Shown here: positions 53,318 through 64,000 of the stretch, piece by piece
Position numbering within the stretch: the first letter of the stretch is position 1
Layout of the letters: each line of letters begins with the position of its first letter
From: Liriodendron chinense
Taxonomy: Eukaryota > Streptophyta > Magnoliopsida > Magnoliales > Magnoliaceae
Reading direction: 5' to 3'
DNA length: 64,000 nt
NCBI GenBank assembly: GCA_003013855.2
Contig: PVNU02003892.1
Span: 3,286,001-3,350,000 of the forward strand
Notes under the pieces: generated by a model
What the model saw: the letters and a program-made list of their open reading frames with translations, nothing else
What the model was told of the DNA's origin: nothing
Database searches by the model: none
Made by a program: the position numbers and the translations under genes

Positions 53318-54974
53318 TTCCACCTTTGTTTTGCGTCAAAACATTAAACCGATCAACATTAGCTTCAGGTAAAGACTCGTAATACAAGTATAAGTAATAA
53401 TGGTTACTTTACAATGTATTTACATTTGAATTTGAAAATTAAATAAGCCCTAAAAAATCTAACGTAGATGATGTAACTTGAATTAATGAGGTAGCCTTTT
53501 TTGAAAAAGTACCGAAATGTAAATACCTAATTAATGAGATAGTAATTTGTAAAATTCCTTAATAAAATATCAAGCTTTTCTATAATAGTAAACTTATTAA
53601 AAATTATGAAAGAAGTCTAGACTAACTCAAACTCTCCTATATTACTTAAACAAGAACTTAAATATAATTGGACTTCTTCAAACTGTAAATTACTCATTAA
53701 AAAAAGTAACTTATATACTAAATTTATTTTGCAAAACTGTTTGGAGATGAATGACTTTATTTAGAGTGTAAGACTCATATGTAACTTTCCAATGAGATAT
53801 TATATGTACAATTTTGATAAAAAATAAAGCTTTACTCTTACAAAATAAGAATTAAAATAATAAATTTATTAAAAAATAAAAGAAAGTCTAAATTAATTCA
53901 AATACTCTTAAATGACTTAAGCAAAAATTTCAAGGATAATTGGACTTTTTCATTCTTTAAAAACATTTTTTTTAAATGTTACTTAATAAAGATAATAAAT
54001 TTTGACTTCAGCTAAAATTTAACTTCTAAAATAACTTTATTTTGCAAAACTATTTGAAAGCCAATAACTTCATTTAGGAAGTAAAACTCATCGATAGCTT
54101 TTTAATGACATATTACAACAATCACCTCCAAAGTTATATGTTGGAAGCTATGGTGTGTTGGTCTATTTTGGCATGATCTTCTTTGATCCTAACCTTTCAT
54201 TAATGTCTCTGTCCTATACTACAAATATAGATTGAGAAGATGGATGCATAAATCTGATGATGAAATAATGCTTGGGAAAACTACCTTTTAATGGTCCACA
54301 ACTCCACATTATTATATTTAGGCCCCATGATAGACATGAGATTCTAAAAAACTCTTTAGTACCGTTGATCCCGACAGCTCAATTGAGCTATACATTGCCC
54401 AAATTCAAAAGCCATCTATCAGATAGCTAGGATGAATAGAAGAGATATCAACGACAAAACGAAGATGGACCCCTCATGTACTGGTGTTATGTCCCACCAA
54501 CATTTCTTTCCAATGGATCATCATATAACGCAATATCCCTCCATTTCATGAGATGAAAAGACCATTTAACATTGATTGCAGTACCGTATCACAAACCTGG
54601 AGCATCGAAAATTCAAGTCTGCAATGACATTATTGAATCATTACAGTTAGGTTTGAAAATGCGGGGATGGATCCATATCAAATGCATTCGATGTGCCGAG
54701 GAGAAGATAATCAAACGACGAATCATTAAAATAAAACTAAGATTCTCATCAATGCAACGTGAAATGTTGATTTTCATGCTTTTGAGGATGCTTTACGTTG
54801 ACCTTCTTGTGTGGGTGGAACACAGTTGTTCTTGTGTAGCTTCACAAGTGCATGTGTGTGTGTATGAGAGAGAGAGAGAGAGAGAGAGTTGACACTTTAT
54901 TAATGAAAAATCCAACTCACATCAAGGTCAAATTTTGGGGAATGATCGTTGATAGACGTACTGCAATTACTGTA
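53318..54974. other. AT-rich gene-free region with a diverged duplication
   Basis: Two diverged direct copies (about 53570-53830 and 53831-54130) share GTCTA(G/A)A(C/T)TAA(C/T)TCAAA, ATAATTGGACTT and TTTTGCAAAACT. A (GA)n tract lies at about 54866-54889. No protein domain found. Confidence 0.5.
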
Positions 54975-55375
54975 CATTTGAGCTGTATGGGGTGCATCCA
55001 GTGATGTTTATGTGGAATCCAAACCATGCATCTGGTGCGCCTCGTCATGTTCACTGGATATCCAAAAGAATGATGCAGATCCAAAACTCAGGTGGGACAC
55101 ACCAATTGAAACAATGTAATCACACCTAAAACCTACATGTTCATATGGCCTAACTTTTGGTGTCCCTTCATCTTGGTGCGGTGCACTTGACGAAGGGAAT
55201 GGAATTACGGCATACGCATAAAACGGTAGACCCCACATTCCATCTTGAAGTTTCTATGGTGGGCATCAATCTCCCTCCCCCGATGCCCCTCTTTTGTCCC
55301 CTTACGTGTGGTTCACGTCCTGAAGGCACGTCTAATGGACACATCACGATGGGCCCCACACAGATTGAACTTGGA
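54975..55375. repeat. Diverged MITE-family fragment
   Basis: Contains GATCCAAAACTCAGGTGGGA and CATCACGATGGGCCCCAC, the family modules in foldback arrangement. Ends are uncertain. Confidence 0.45.
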
Positions 55376-55884
55376 ATGATTTGATCATTACCAATAAATT
55401 GGACCTTTGGCTTCCTAAACTAGTGCTCATTTTTTAACCCAACTAGCAAGAACTTAGTCTGGGATCCACTGATAGGGTTGGTCCACAGGAAGCCGTAAGA
55501 GTACCGTACTGGCACTACATGCCAAGGAGATGACCAAAGTAAGGTGGTGTCCGGTGTCTTAGTGTCTAGGGTAATCTTGAGAGGATTTTATTCCATCCAT
55601 TAGTTAATACTACAAAAGTACATGGTATCTCCTTACCTCAGAGCTTAAGATTGAGTGATCAACACTGTGAAAGATGTGGAGAAGATGATATAAACGTAGT
55701 AGTTTGAGGTTAGATGAGGCTAGATCCCTTTAATACCATGTTAACGTAAGGAATAAAAATTCATTGCATTGTAGTAAGATAATTGAGTTATATATAAGAG
55801 AAATACACGTCGATATGCTTATGAAAAGTACTAATGTGTCTGAGATAATCCATTTAGCCTATACACGGAAGTACTAAGTAACTC

Positions 55885-56054
55885 TAGTGGCATAGCTCAA
55901 GTGGCAGACTGATCGAAGATAGCCTCATTTCAACACTGAGGTCATGATGTCTATTCCCACATTGGGGGTGGCTAACATTGTGACCTGACAAACAGGGTGT
56001 GGGTTTATTAGCAATGGGGGTGTGTGAACTAACCCATAAAAAAAAATAAAAAAT
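55885..56054 (+). mobile_element. tRNA-like SINE, full copy with 16-bp TSD
   Basis: Starts near TAGTGGCATAGCTCAAGTGG, which fits a Pol III A box (TRGYNNANNGG). GGTCATGATGTC sits at the B-box place. It ends GTGTGTGAACTAACCCAT plus an A-rich tail. Flanks AAGTACTAAGTAACTC (55869-55884) and AAGTACCGAGTAACTC (56055-56070) agree at 14 of 16. Two further copies lie at 38840-39015 and 36121-36259. Confidence 0.8.
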
Positions 56055-56056
56055 AA

Positions 56057-56573
56057 GTACCGAGTAACTCAGTATGCTAAGTGTACTGTACTGAGTAAAC
56101 TTTGTGGGGCCCACCGCGATTTACATATTTTATCCACTCTGGCCATCCATATTTTACCAGATAATTTTAGGGCTTGAGCCCAAAAAATGAAGTATAAACA
56201 AAGCTCAAGTGGACCACACCACATGAAATAGTGTGAATTGAACATCTACTGTTGAAAAATTCTCGGTGGCCACAGAAGCTTTCGATCAATGTGATATTTT
56301 TGTTTTCCATTCATTCATGTCCATGTGATCTTATGAACAGGTTGGATGACAAATAAACATCACTTTGGGCCCTATGAAGATTTGAATGATGGAAATCATT
56401 ATTCCCATGGTTTCCTGTGGTATATATAGTCCACTTGAACTTTGAATATGCTTCAATTTTGGGTTCAACCCGTATGGAAAAATGGATGGACGGCGTAGAT
56501 AAACCACATACATGCACGGTGGGCCCAACAGAGTTTACTTAGGATGATAAAAGCACACCGAGTTACTCTGTAC
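56057..56573. repeat. Foldback MITE of the GGGCCCACC family
   Basis: Ends GTACCGAGTAACTCAGTATG and inverse CACCGAGTTACTCTGTAC. Interior GTGGGGCCCACCGCG / GCACGGTGGGCCCAAC inverted pair. The SINE at 55885 abuts its left end. Confidence 0.7.
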
Positions 56574-57199
56574 CCAATCAGATTTCTCTGCACACAGCTC
56601 TACGTGTATGCATGTGTATCTATCCTAATATGTTGTATTCGAGGTCCTCAACTAGGCCAATCCTTGTGAAATTGCTCATGCTAGTCACCATGACATGTCA
56701 TATATATCAACCCTCACATTATGTGCTGGCCATGCACGGACAATAACCACTCAACCAAGACTCATGCATCCATCATCCTTCATGCCATCATCGTCCGCAC
56801 CACACACGCGTACGTGTCACACATGGTACTATGAGGTTGACTTGTGTGGGCCCCACCGTGATGTGTATCAAACATCCACACAATGCATTTGGTGGATCCC
56901 CTCTAGGTCATGGGATATCCCAAAAATCAGTCCTATCCAAAACTCAAGTGGGCCACACCATATGAAATAGTGTGAAATCATGCCTAAAACATCTAAAATC
57001 ACTTGTTAGGGTCATCAGAGTTTTGGATCAGGCTAAAAGCTGGGGCCTAGGGGTTTTATAGGGTCTCGCATCATATGGATTGTTTGGATTTTATGCTCAT
57101 GACATGTGTGCAAAGATGCACATGAGTTCTCACCCAAGAAGGTGCACAGGTGATCATCTCACAATATGTGTGTGGAGAGAGAAATACTCACACACAACT

Positions 57200-57954
57200 A
57201 TTGGGTGCGTTACACAAAAACGTTAGGATTTCGCCCCGCAAACTACTTGAATTATGGGATATAATAAAGCAATGAAATAAATCAAAGCATAAATCACACA
57301 ACACAAGGAATTTTTATGTGGAAAACCTTTGAAGAGGTAAAAACCACTGGACCTAGTCCAGAGCAACAATTCACTATGAAGTAGAACCGTTACAACCGAT
57401 CACAAGCACACACCGCTTTGATCAAACCATCTTTACTCTTGTAGGAGTGGATAAACAATAATAGAATACAAAAAACGGAGAGATCTTACCGATCACGAGG
57501 ACATGGAAGCGATGGGATGTTGACTGCGCAGTAGATCATCTCTACAAGCAGAATCCTCCCTTCCACAAGCTTCCTCTTTCTCTTTTCTCTTTCTCTCTTC
57601 CTCTTTTTCTCTCTCTCTCACCTTGGATGTGGAAACACATTAATGGAATACTCTAATCCCGATTTGCAACCTCTTAAGTAGAGAACCGGAGGAATCAGAG
57701 CCGGATTAGGAAACTGCACTTAAGTAGTCCACGCACGGTCGGGCGCCTGGCCAAGAAAAAAAATCGTCGAGTGAGATTTGTAAAGAGACTGCCGAATTTC
57801 ACCTAACCATCTGACGCCCGGCTATTTACAAAACAGTCCAGCAACTAACTGCCCATCAGTTTGAATTTCGGTCACCAGACCAGATTGGTCTGGGCGCCCG
57901 ACCACATCCAGGCTGCACCATCTCTCCTCTGGGCCTGATCAGGAAAACTCCATC
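57200..57954 (-). repeat. 3' LTR of the minus-strand Ty1/copia element
   Basis: On the minus strand it starts TGATGGAGTTTTCC directly after a purine tract (GAAAAGGGAGAGA) and holds GGGCGCCC motifs near 57892 and 57737. It includes copia-LTR-like text (GGTTTTCCACATAAAAATTCC). The far end near 57200 is approximate. Confidence 0.65.
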
Positions 57955-57959
57955 AAATC

Positions 57960-60626
57960 TCTCCCTTTTCGACTCAAGAGGAATTCACCTTCTTCAAGCC
58001 AGCCAGGTTTTTACAAACCTCAAACTTGCCCTTTAGTAAAGTATTGGTCATCATGTTTGACCCGTTATCGTCCGTGTGGACCTTCTCAAGCGGTAATACC
58101 TTCTGTTCCAAAGCATCTCTAATCTAGTGATACCGAATCTCTATGTGCTTTGACTTGGAATACTGACTTGGATTCTTGCTCAAGTGTATAGCACTCTGGC
58201 TATCACAATAGACCACGTGCTGCTCTTGCTTTAGGCTGAGTTCATGTACAAACATCTTCATCTAAAGCATCTCTTTGCATGCTTTTGTGACCACGATATA
58301 CTCGACCTCTGTCATCGACAATGCTATGACCTTCTGTAGCTTGCTCTACCAAGAGATTGCTCTCCCTGCAAATGTAAACATGAACCCCGATGTAGACTTC
58401 CTGGAGTCTATGTCACCTGCCATATTTGTATCTCTGTAGCCTTCTAACATAGGTTTTTCGTCACCATAGCATAGGCTTAACCTGGATGAGCCTCTCAGAT
58501 ACCGTAGTATCCACTTCACCGCTGCCCAATGTTCTTTGCCAGGATTAGCAAGATACCGGTTGAACACACCAACCGCATATGCTATGTTTGGGCGCGTACA
58601 CACCATAACATACATCAAACTTCCTACTGCTGAGGCATAGGGTATCTTCTGCATCTCATCCACATCTGCCTTCGTCTTGGGATACTGCTTGTTGCTCAAT
58701 TTGAAGTGACCATCTAGTGGAGTATTGACCAGCTTCGCTGTATTCATATTGAACCACTTTAGGACTTTCTCGATATACTGCTCCTGTGACAGCCAAAGCT
58801 TTTTGCTGCTTCTGTCACGGGTTATCTTTATTCTTAGGATCTGTTTAGCCGGGCCCAAGTCTTTCATCGCAAACGACTTGCTCAACTCTTATTTTAGCTT
58901 GTCAATCTTCTTGATATCTTTTTTCATGATGAGCATGTCATCAACGTACAATAGCAGAATTAAGAAATCACCATTTGAGAACTTGTGCATGAACACACAG
59001 TGGTCCGACTCTATTCTGTCATATCCATGCTTTAACATGAATGAGTCGAACTTCTTGTACCATTGCCTCAGAGCTTGTTTCAGCCCATACAAGCTCTTCT
59101 TAAGCCTACACAGAATATGCTCTTTGCCCTCGACCTCGAATCCGTCTGGTTGGTGCATGTAGATCTCTTCTTCCAAGTCACCATGGAGGAAAGCAGTTTT
59201 AACATCTAACTACTCTATCTCTAGATCCATGCTAGCCGGCAATCCAAACAACATCCGTATAGATGTCATTTTCACCACTGGTGAGAAGATCTCCTCAAAG
59301 TCTATACATTTCCTCTAACCAAAACCTTTCACCACAAGTCTGGCCTTAAACATTGTCTGTGAATTCTTTTGCTCAATCTTCTTTCTGAACACCCACTTGT
59401 TGCTCAAAGCTTTCTTGTCCTTAAACAATTTTACCATATCATAGTTATGGTTCTTATACAAAGATTCCATCTCCTCTTACATCGCTTTCAACCACCCCCT
59501 TATGCTCGTCGGCTAGGGCCTCAGAATAATCTTCTGGCTCTTCCCCATCAGTAAGCATAATGTATTCATGCGGCGAGTACTTCTTGGACGGGTGTCTGTC
59601 CCTTGATGTCCTCCTCATCTGTGGCTCAACAGGTGGATCAAGTGGGGGCTGCTCCCCCGGTCCATCTTCTGTAGGAACTCTCACGTTTTCTGCATCTTGC
59701 TGTACTCCTTCTTCATCAGGCACTACGGGAGGAGTAACCGGCTTCATGTCTTCCAGCTCACCTGAACTGGACTGGGTCTTTTCTGTCTTTCCAATGTCTT
59801 TTATACACTGATCTTCAATGAAACCACATCTCTACTCCTGACGAGCTTCTTCTAGGTCGGATTCCACAATCTGTAACCGAACTTTTCATCACCTTACCCC
59901 ACTAACACACACACTGTTTGATCTTCGGATCGAGCTTGGACCTTTTGTCCTTTAGTACATGAACAGATGTCCTACATCCAAACACCTTGAGATAACTGTA
60001 CGAAGGATCACATCCAGTCCACACCTTCTCAGGTACTTCTCCATTCAAAGGGGCTGATGGAGACCTATGTATCAAATATATTGCTGTGTGGATTGCTTCT
60101 CCCCAAAACATCTTGGGCAATTTTGCATGGGATAATATGCATCTGATTCTCTCTACAATGGTGTGATTCATGCGTTCAGCTACACTATTATGCTGGGGGG
60201 TCTTGGGAACCGTTTGTTCATGCCGTATACCCCGGGACTTACAATACTCATGGAAGTCACCAATGTATTCACCTTCATTGTCAGTGCGAATGCACTTCAA
60301 TGATCCGCCTGTCTCTCTCTCTCGACTACGACAAGAAACATTTTAAACACACCAAAGACCTCGTCCTTGGATTTCAAAGCATAAACTCAAACCCTCCTAA
60401 ATGCATTATCTATAAAAGTGACAAAATACAATGCCCCACCCAAGGATTTTGTCCTCATAGGACTACAAACATCAGAATAAACCAAATCTAATGTATGTAC
60501 TTTCTTAACATGAGAAGCAGTTTTTACAAATGAAACTCTATAATGTTTCCCTAATAAACAATCAATACAGGTTTTGAGAGGTATACCTGTCTGTGGACCC
60601 TCGTCGATTTTTCCGCGCTCCCACAC
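57960..60626 (-). pseudogene. Ty1/copia pol remnant: integrase, RT, RNase H
   Basis: Minus strand, in order: GAG-pre-integrase/zinc region (CIDCLLGKHYRVSF, 60626-60387), integrase core (CIRTDNEGEY, TPQHNSVAERMN, 60300-59902), RT start (LDVKTAFLHGDL at about 59210, YGLKQALRQWYKKF), RT catalytic YVDDM (near 58935), MKDLGPAKQILRIKI, then RNase H (EGYRDTNMAGDIDSRKSTSG; VIALSMTEVEYI near 58300). Frameshifts and stops separate the blocks. Gag, protease and the 5' LTR are missing: homology ends near 60600 where a different repeat begins. Inactive. Confidence 0.88.
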
Positions 60627-61047
60627 GACGTCGTTCTCCCTTTCCTTTCGGAAGAAGAAGAAGAAGAGGTGCGTGCGTGCGAAATCGCCGTTTGTGCCAC
60701 TGGCTTGCCTCGTTCTCGAGGGCTTCGTTTGGTAGTCGTGTTAAGCTGGATATGTTTAAATGAGTTTATATAAGACCAGAGTCGCCACTAGCCAATTACT
60801 TCGAATCTACAGTCGGCTAGACCCCGTAGAAACGTTAAAGAAGGGAATCCGAAGATTCCTTCCTCTAAAATGACTCCTGTTGATCTGCGGTCAGAGATTC
60901 GAGGTAAGGGATCACGGTTACAGGGTGGGAAGAGGTTAAGCACCCCACACACTGCCCGTACCGAAGTACGGCCTCTACTTCACAGAATCGATAGGATACT
61001 TGAAAGTCTAGTTTAATCCTCGTATATTCTCATGGATGACATGATGC

Positions 61048-61296
61048 ATGAATGCGGGTCTGAACAGTAAGAGTTTCTGATGGGCAGGTTCCAACAACGG
61101 GCAAGCCCAGAGCATACGCTCGAACTGACAGGTGCTTTATGCGAGATGATGCATGCTGTGTGCTTGAATATTCAAAGTGCTTATAGTGATATGTACGTGA
61201 ATGCAGGTCTGAACAGTAAGAGTTTCTGATGGGCAGGTTCCAACAACGGGCAAGCCCAGAGCATACGCTCGAACTGACAGGTGCTTTATGCGATAT
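61048..61296. repeat. 150-bp tandem duplication
   Basis: AATGC(G/A)GGTCTGAACAGTAAG through CTTTATGCGA occurs at 61050-61144 and 61200-61294, period about 149. Confidence 0.9.
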
Positions 61297-61744
61297 GCAT
61301 GCGGTGTGTTTGAATAATCAAAATGTTTGCAGTGAAGCAGGGGGTTGGAAGAAAAGTAAATGTTGCACTTATGCTAGATGCAAATGAGATAAAGCTGGAA
61401 AAGAGTAGCTTGGTGGACGGAGGTGTCGCAAGGGTTGGCTTCGAGTGGTTGGATCAAGACTTGGATGGCTTGGGAGGCTTGGACCAGTGGTCAGGCTGGG
61501 CTGGACCAGGGCTAGACTCTCCTCACTCGGGCTCTCCTTGGTGGAAAAATGGGCTAAGGGTGACTCAGACGGGCGAGCTCTCTCCGGCTAGATGGTGTGT
61601 TGAAATGAGAAGGGGAGGGGGGTATTTATAGCAGCGGACAATGGCAGATTGCGTAATTTGTCTCGGGCGGCCTACTATGGGCCGCCCGTACGGCCGCTCC
61701 TCGGTTTCCAGCGAGTACGGCCGCTCCCTCGGGGCTACTGTTGG

Positions 61745-61890
61745 ACTCGCTGGTCGACTCAGTGAGTTGACTCAGTGAGTCGACTCGGTGGTTTGACTCG
61801 ACGGGTTGACTCGGTGTTTTGACTCGACGGGTTGACTCAGCGGGTTAACTCAGCAGGTTGACTCAGCGGGTTGACTCAGTGAGTTTGACT
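61745..61890. repeat. 14-15 bp minisatellite (GACTCAGYGGGTT)
   Basis: About ten degenerate units of GACTC(A/G)(G/A)(T/C)GGGTT in head-to-tail order. Confidence 0.85.
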
Positions 61891-62172
61891 TTTTTAGGAT
61901 TTTTCTGACTAGCCTTTTTTCTTGGGGGGTTTTTCAGGGTGGTGTTTAGGACTGGGTTGACTGGGTTCAGGCTTGAACTGGGCTATGGAATGGGGCTTAC
62001 AAGGGTGAGTTTGGCTGAGTTTGGACTTGGGATTTGGGGGTATGGTTCTCCATTCAACCAGCTATCTCTACCAACAGTGTAGCCGAAGGTGGGGTGTCTA
62101 CAGATGCCCCTCTTTGGCAGAGGTTGCGTGCAACCGAATGCCAAAGCGAGTGGACACCCCACTTCTGACCCG

Positions 62173-63086
62173 GTCATTCATAGATCATGTTCTGAAGTCT
62201 TTGCTTGCTTTTGCATCTGTGTCAGTTGATCGTTTGGAAATTGATCACTCGCACATACCGCGGGAGTTTGGAGAAAACGTTGCGATTGTCCCTGCATGCG
62301 CTGCAACCTGGGTACCCAATCGCAACCCTTCCATTCCCGATCGGTACTAACATCGGAAAGGTACAGCAGAGCCTCTGCGTCGACAGTCTTACGAGGATGC
62401 TGACCCTGAGACTGATTGTGTGATGTTTGATGTTTTCCCAGATCACTCCAGGAGTACTTGTTTCGCTTGACTGTCAAAGTGGTTAGACGCCCTGCGTCAG
62501 ATAGTCTTACGGGATTCTACTACGCCGACTTGGACTCAGTCAAGGTACTTCAGGCATCCACGCCTAGGTATGTGCGGGTGGGCTTTTTCCACCCGATCTG
62601 CTGACTTCGATGCTTGGTTTGCAATTCATTCTTTCCTTGATTGTGGTCTGGAATCTTTGTTGTCCTTTGTATCTGAGTCAGTTGATTGTCTGGAAATTGA
62701 TAACTCGCACATACCGCGAGAGTTTGGAAAAAATGTTGCGATTGTCCCTGCAGTTTGCTGCAACCTGGGTACCCAATCGCAACCCTTCCATTCCCGATCG
62801 GTACTAACATCGGAAAGGTACAGCAGAGCCTCTGCGTCGACAGTCTTACAAGGATGCTGACCCTGAGACTGATTGTGTGATGTTTGATGTTTTCCCAGAT
62901 CACTCCAGGAGTACTTGTTTCGCTTGACTGTCAAAGTGGTTAGACGCCCTGCGTCAGATAGTCTTACGGGATTCTACTACGCCGACTTCGACTCAGTCAA
63001 GGTACTTCAGGCATCCACGCCTAGGTATGTGCGGGTGAACTCTTTCCACCCAATCTGCTGATTTTAATACTTGGGTTACAATTCAT
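62173..63086. repeat. 457-bp tandem duplication
   Basis: Two copies (62173-62629 and 62630-63086) with anchors GATCACTCCAGGAG at 62441 and 62898 and TATGTGCGGG at 62569 and 63026. High identity in the middle, weaker at the edges. Confidence 0.92.
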
Positions 63087-64000
63087 CGTTTCCACCTGTT
63101 CAAATGGTTTCTGTGACCGAGCCTTTTGGCTTTCTTCTTTTTGTATCTTGGCATGTGGTACGACCGCACTGACACTGGAGTTCAGTTCGACCGTACTTTG
63201 AGTGCATTGGATCCGATGGTCTCCGGGGAAACCGCGAGACATCGGATCTTTTTTTATTTTTGCGTTGGCTCCTACCCAGAGATATGGAAGATCTCCTGGC
63301 GTGTTGGAGGCAGAACGCTCTACTGGGAAAATATTTTTGGATTTTTGAAAAAGGCACCCACTCTGGGGAGTGATACTCCGTGGAGTTTTTATTTGCACAT
63401 AGAATTTTTTTTTTTTTTTGTCTTTTGGAAATGGAAATCTGGTTTGCACATGCCTCCACTAGGGATGCCTGTGGGGCTTTGGCTAACCGACTTTTATTTT
63501 GAAAGCAGCTAAACATGATGATTGATGCGATGGATGCTGATGCATGGAGATGCATGATGAATGCATGGCTTGGCTCATTCTCTTTCAGTTTGATGATTTT
63601 ACTTTTGCTGGTGATGCAGAGAACTTGGAGCTTATTGTTTGCAGGGTTGTGCTCCCTGGAGATTTTCTTTTTAATGCGGATGTTTGGTTGCGGGTTGGTC
63701 AAGATCCCGACCCGTGGTCGATCAGGTCCATCGTCCCAAGATGCTGTTTCTTTGCTAATGAGAATGTACGAGGATATCATTCAACTTCAAGATGTTCTTC
63801 TGGGCATACATGTGATTGAGATGGTGTTTGGTTACTCGTTTTGGTCAAGATTCCAATTTGCGGGCGATTGGATCCGTCATCCCATATTGTGAAGTGAGCG
63901 GAGTTCAAGACTCCTGAATTGTAGTGCTGGGGATGCTAATTTTTGTGATTTTTTTGTAAATATGTGGGTCCGAATCTTTACCTGAGAGGTCAGGATAGAG

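Larger units (their letters stand above)
60640..64000 (+). repeat. Retroelement-like non-coding DNA, unclassified
   Basis: Contains LTR-like text (GAGTCGCCACTAGCC at about 60780, GTTAAGCACCCCACAC at 60936) and TGTCTACAGATGCCCCTCTTTG near 62095, a motif seen at LTR/internal junctions of plant elements. Tandem duplications fill most of it. No reverse transcriptase or integrase is in the window; the rest may lie beyond 64000. Confidence 0.45.

Noticed and set aside
55885..55960. Possible tRNA gene
   Set aside because: A- and B-box-like motifs are present but no cloverleaf or anticodon stem could be drawn; it is the head of a SINE.
63100..63780. 226-codon minus-strand ORF near the right edge
   Set aside because: Low-complexity lysine/serine composition, no domain, overlaps other ORFs on both strands within retroelement-like DNA.

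Overview
This window is plant nuclear DNA. It carries one recognisable host gene, a plant-type PWP2 (periodic tryptophan protein 2) WD40 gene on the minus strand from 33868 down to 8651. The rest is mostly transposable-element debris typical of a large angiosperm genome. The many foldback elements with a 'gtggggcccaccatgatg' end and a 'ggtccacttgagctttgga' interior suggest a woody early-diverging angiosperm such as a magnoliid, but that placement rests on impression and is weak.

Layout. 1-8650: gene-free DNA downstream of PWP2, with three long foldback MITEs (348-2301), a 101-bp tandem duplication (3350-3551) and a small GGGCCCGTTTGG-type MITE near 7556. 8651-33868: PWP2, seven exons joined by GT-AG introns, every intron in phase 0, predicted protein 894 aa. 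Exons occupy only 2.7 kb of 25 kb. Intron 5 (15.5 kb) holds a hAT-like element (9762-10526, perfect 8-bp duplication). It also holds a three-layer nest: a hAT-like element (12316-21377) split by a Ty3/gypsy chromovirus (12516-20577, target duplication AATTC), whose 3' LTR is in turn split by a second element of the same hAT-like family (18956-20104). A PIF/Harbinger transposase fragment and an L1-type LINE tail follow. Intron 1 (5.8 kb) holds two solo LTRs, each with a perfect 5-bp duplication, and an RTE-type LINE remnant. The promoter side (33905-34285) has telo-boxes and site II motifs, the known signature of plant ribosome-biogenesis genes.

34300-47140: intergenic DNA with foldback MITEs, two SINE copies, a Ty1/copia RNase H scrap, a nested hAT-like MITE (41476-41954) and an internally deleted Ty1/copia element (44463-47137). 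47466-50832: a roughly 450-bp inverted repeat pair around an LTR-like block. 50909-52953: a TAA-flanked Harbinger-type element whose interior is a 1.5-kb minisatellite with higher-order structure. 52978-57015: more foldback elements and a full-length tRNA-like SINE with a 16-bp target duplication. 57200-60626: a truncated, decayed minus-strand Ty1/copia element. 60640-64000: retroelement-like non-coding DNA with 150-bp and 457-bp tandem duplications.

Function. PWP2 (yeast Pwp2/Utp1) is a core U3 snoRNP/SSU-processome subunit needed for 18S rRNA processing. Nothing else here looks like an intact host gene. All mobile-element ORFs carry stops, frameshifts or deletions. Coordinates were read by eye, so boundaries without target-site duplications are approximate.
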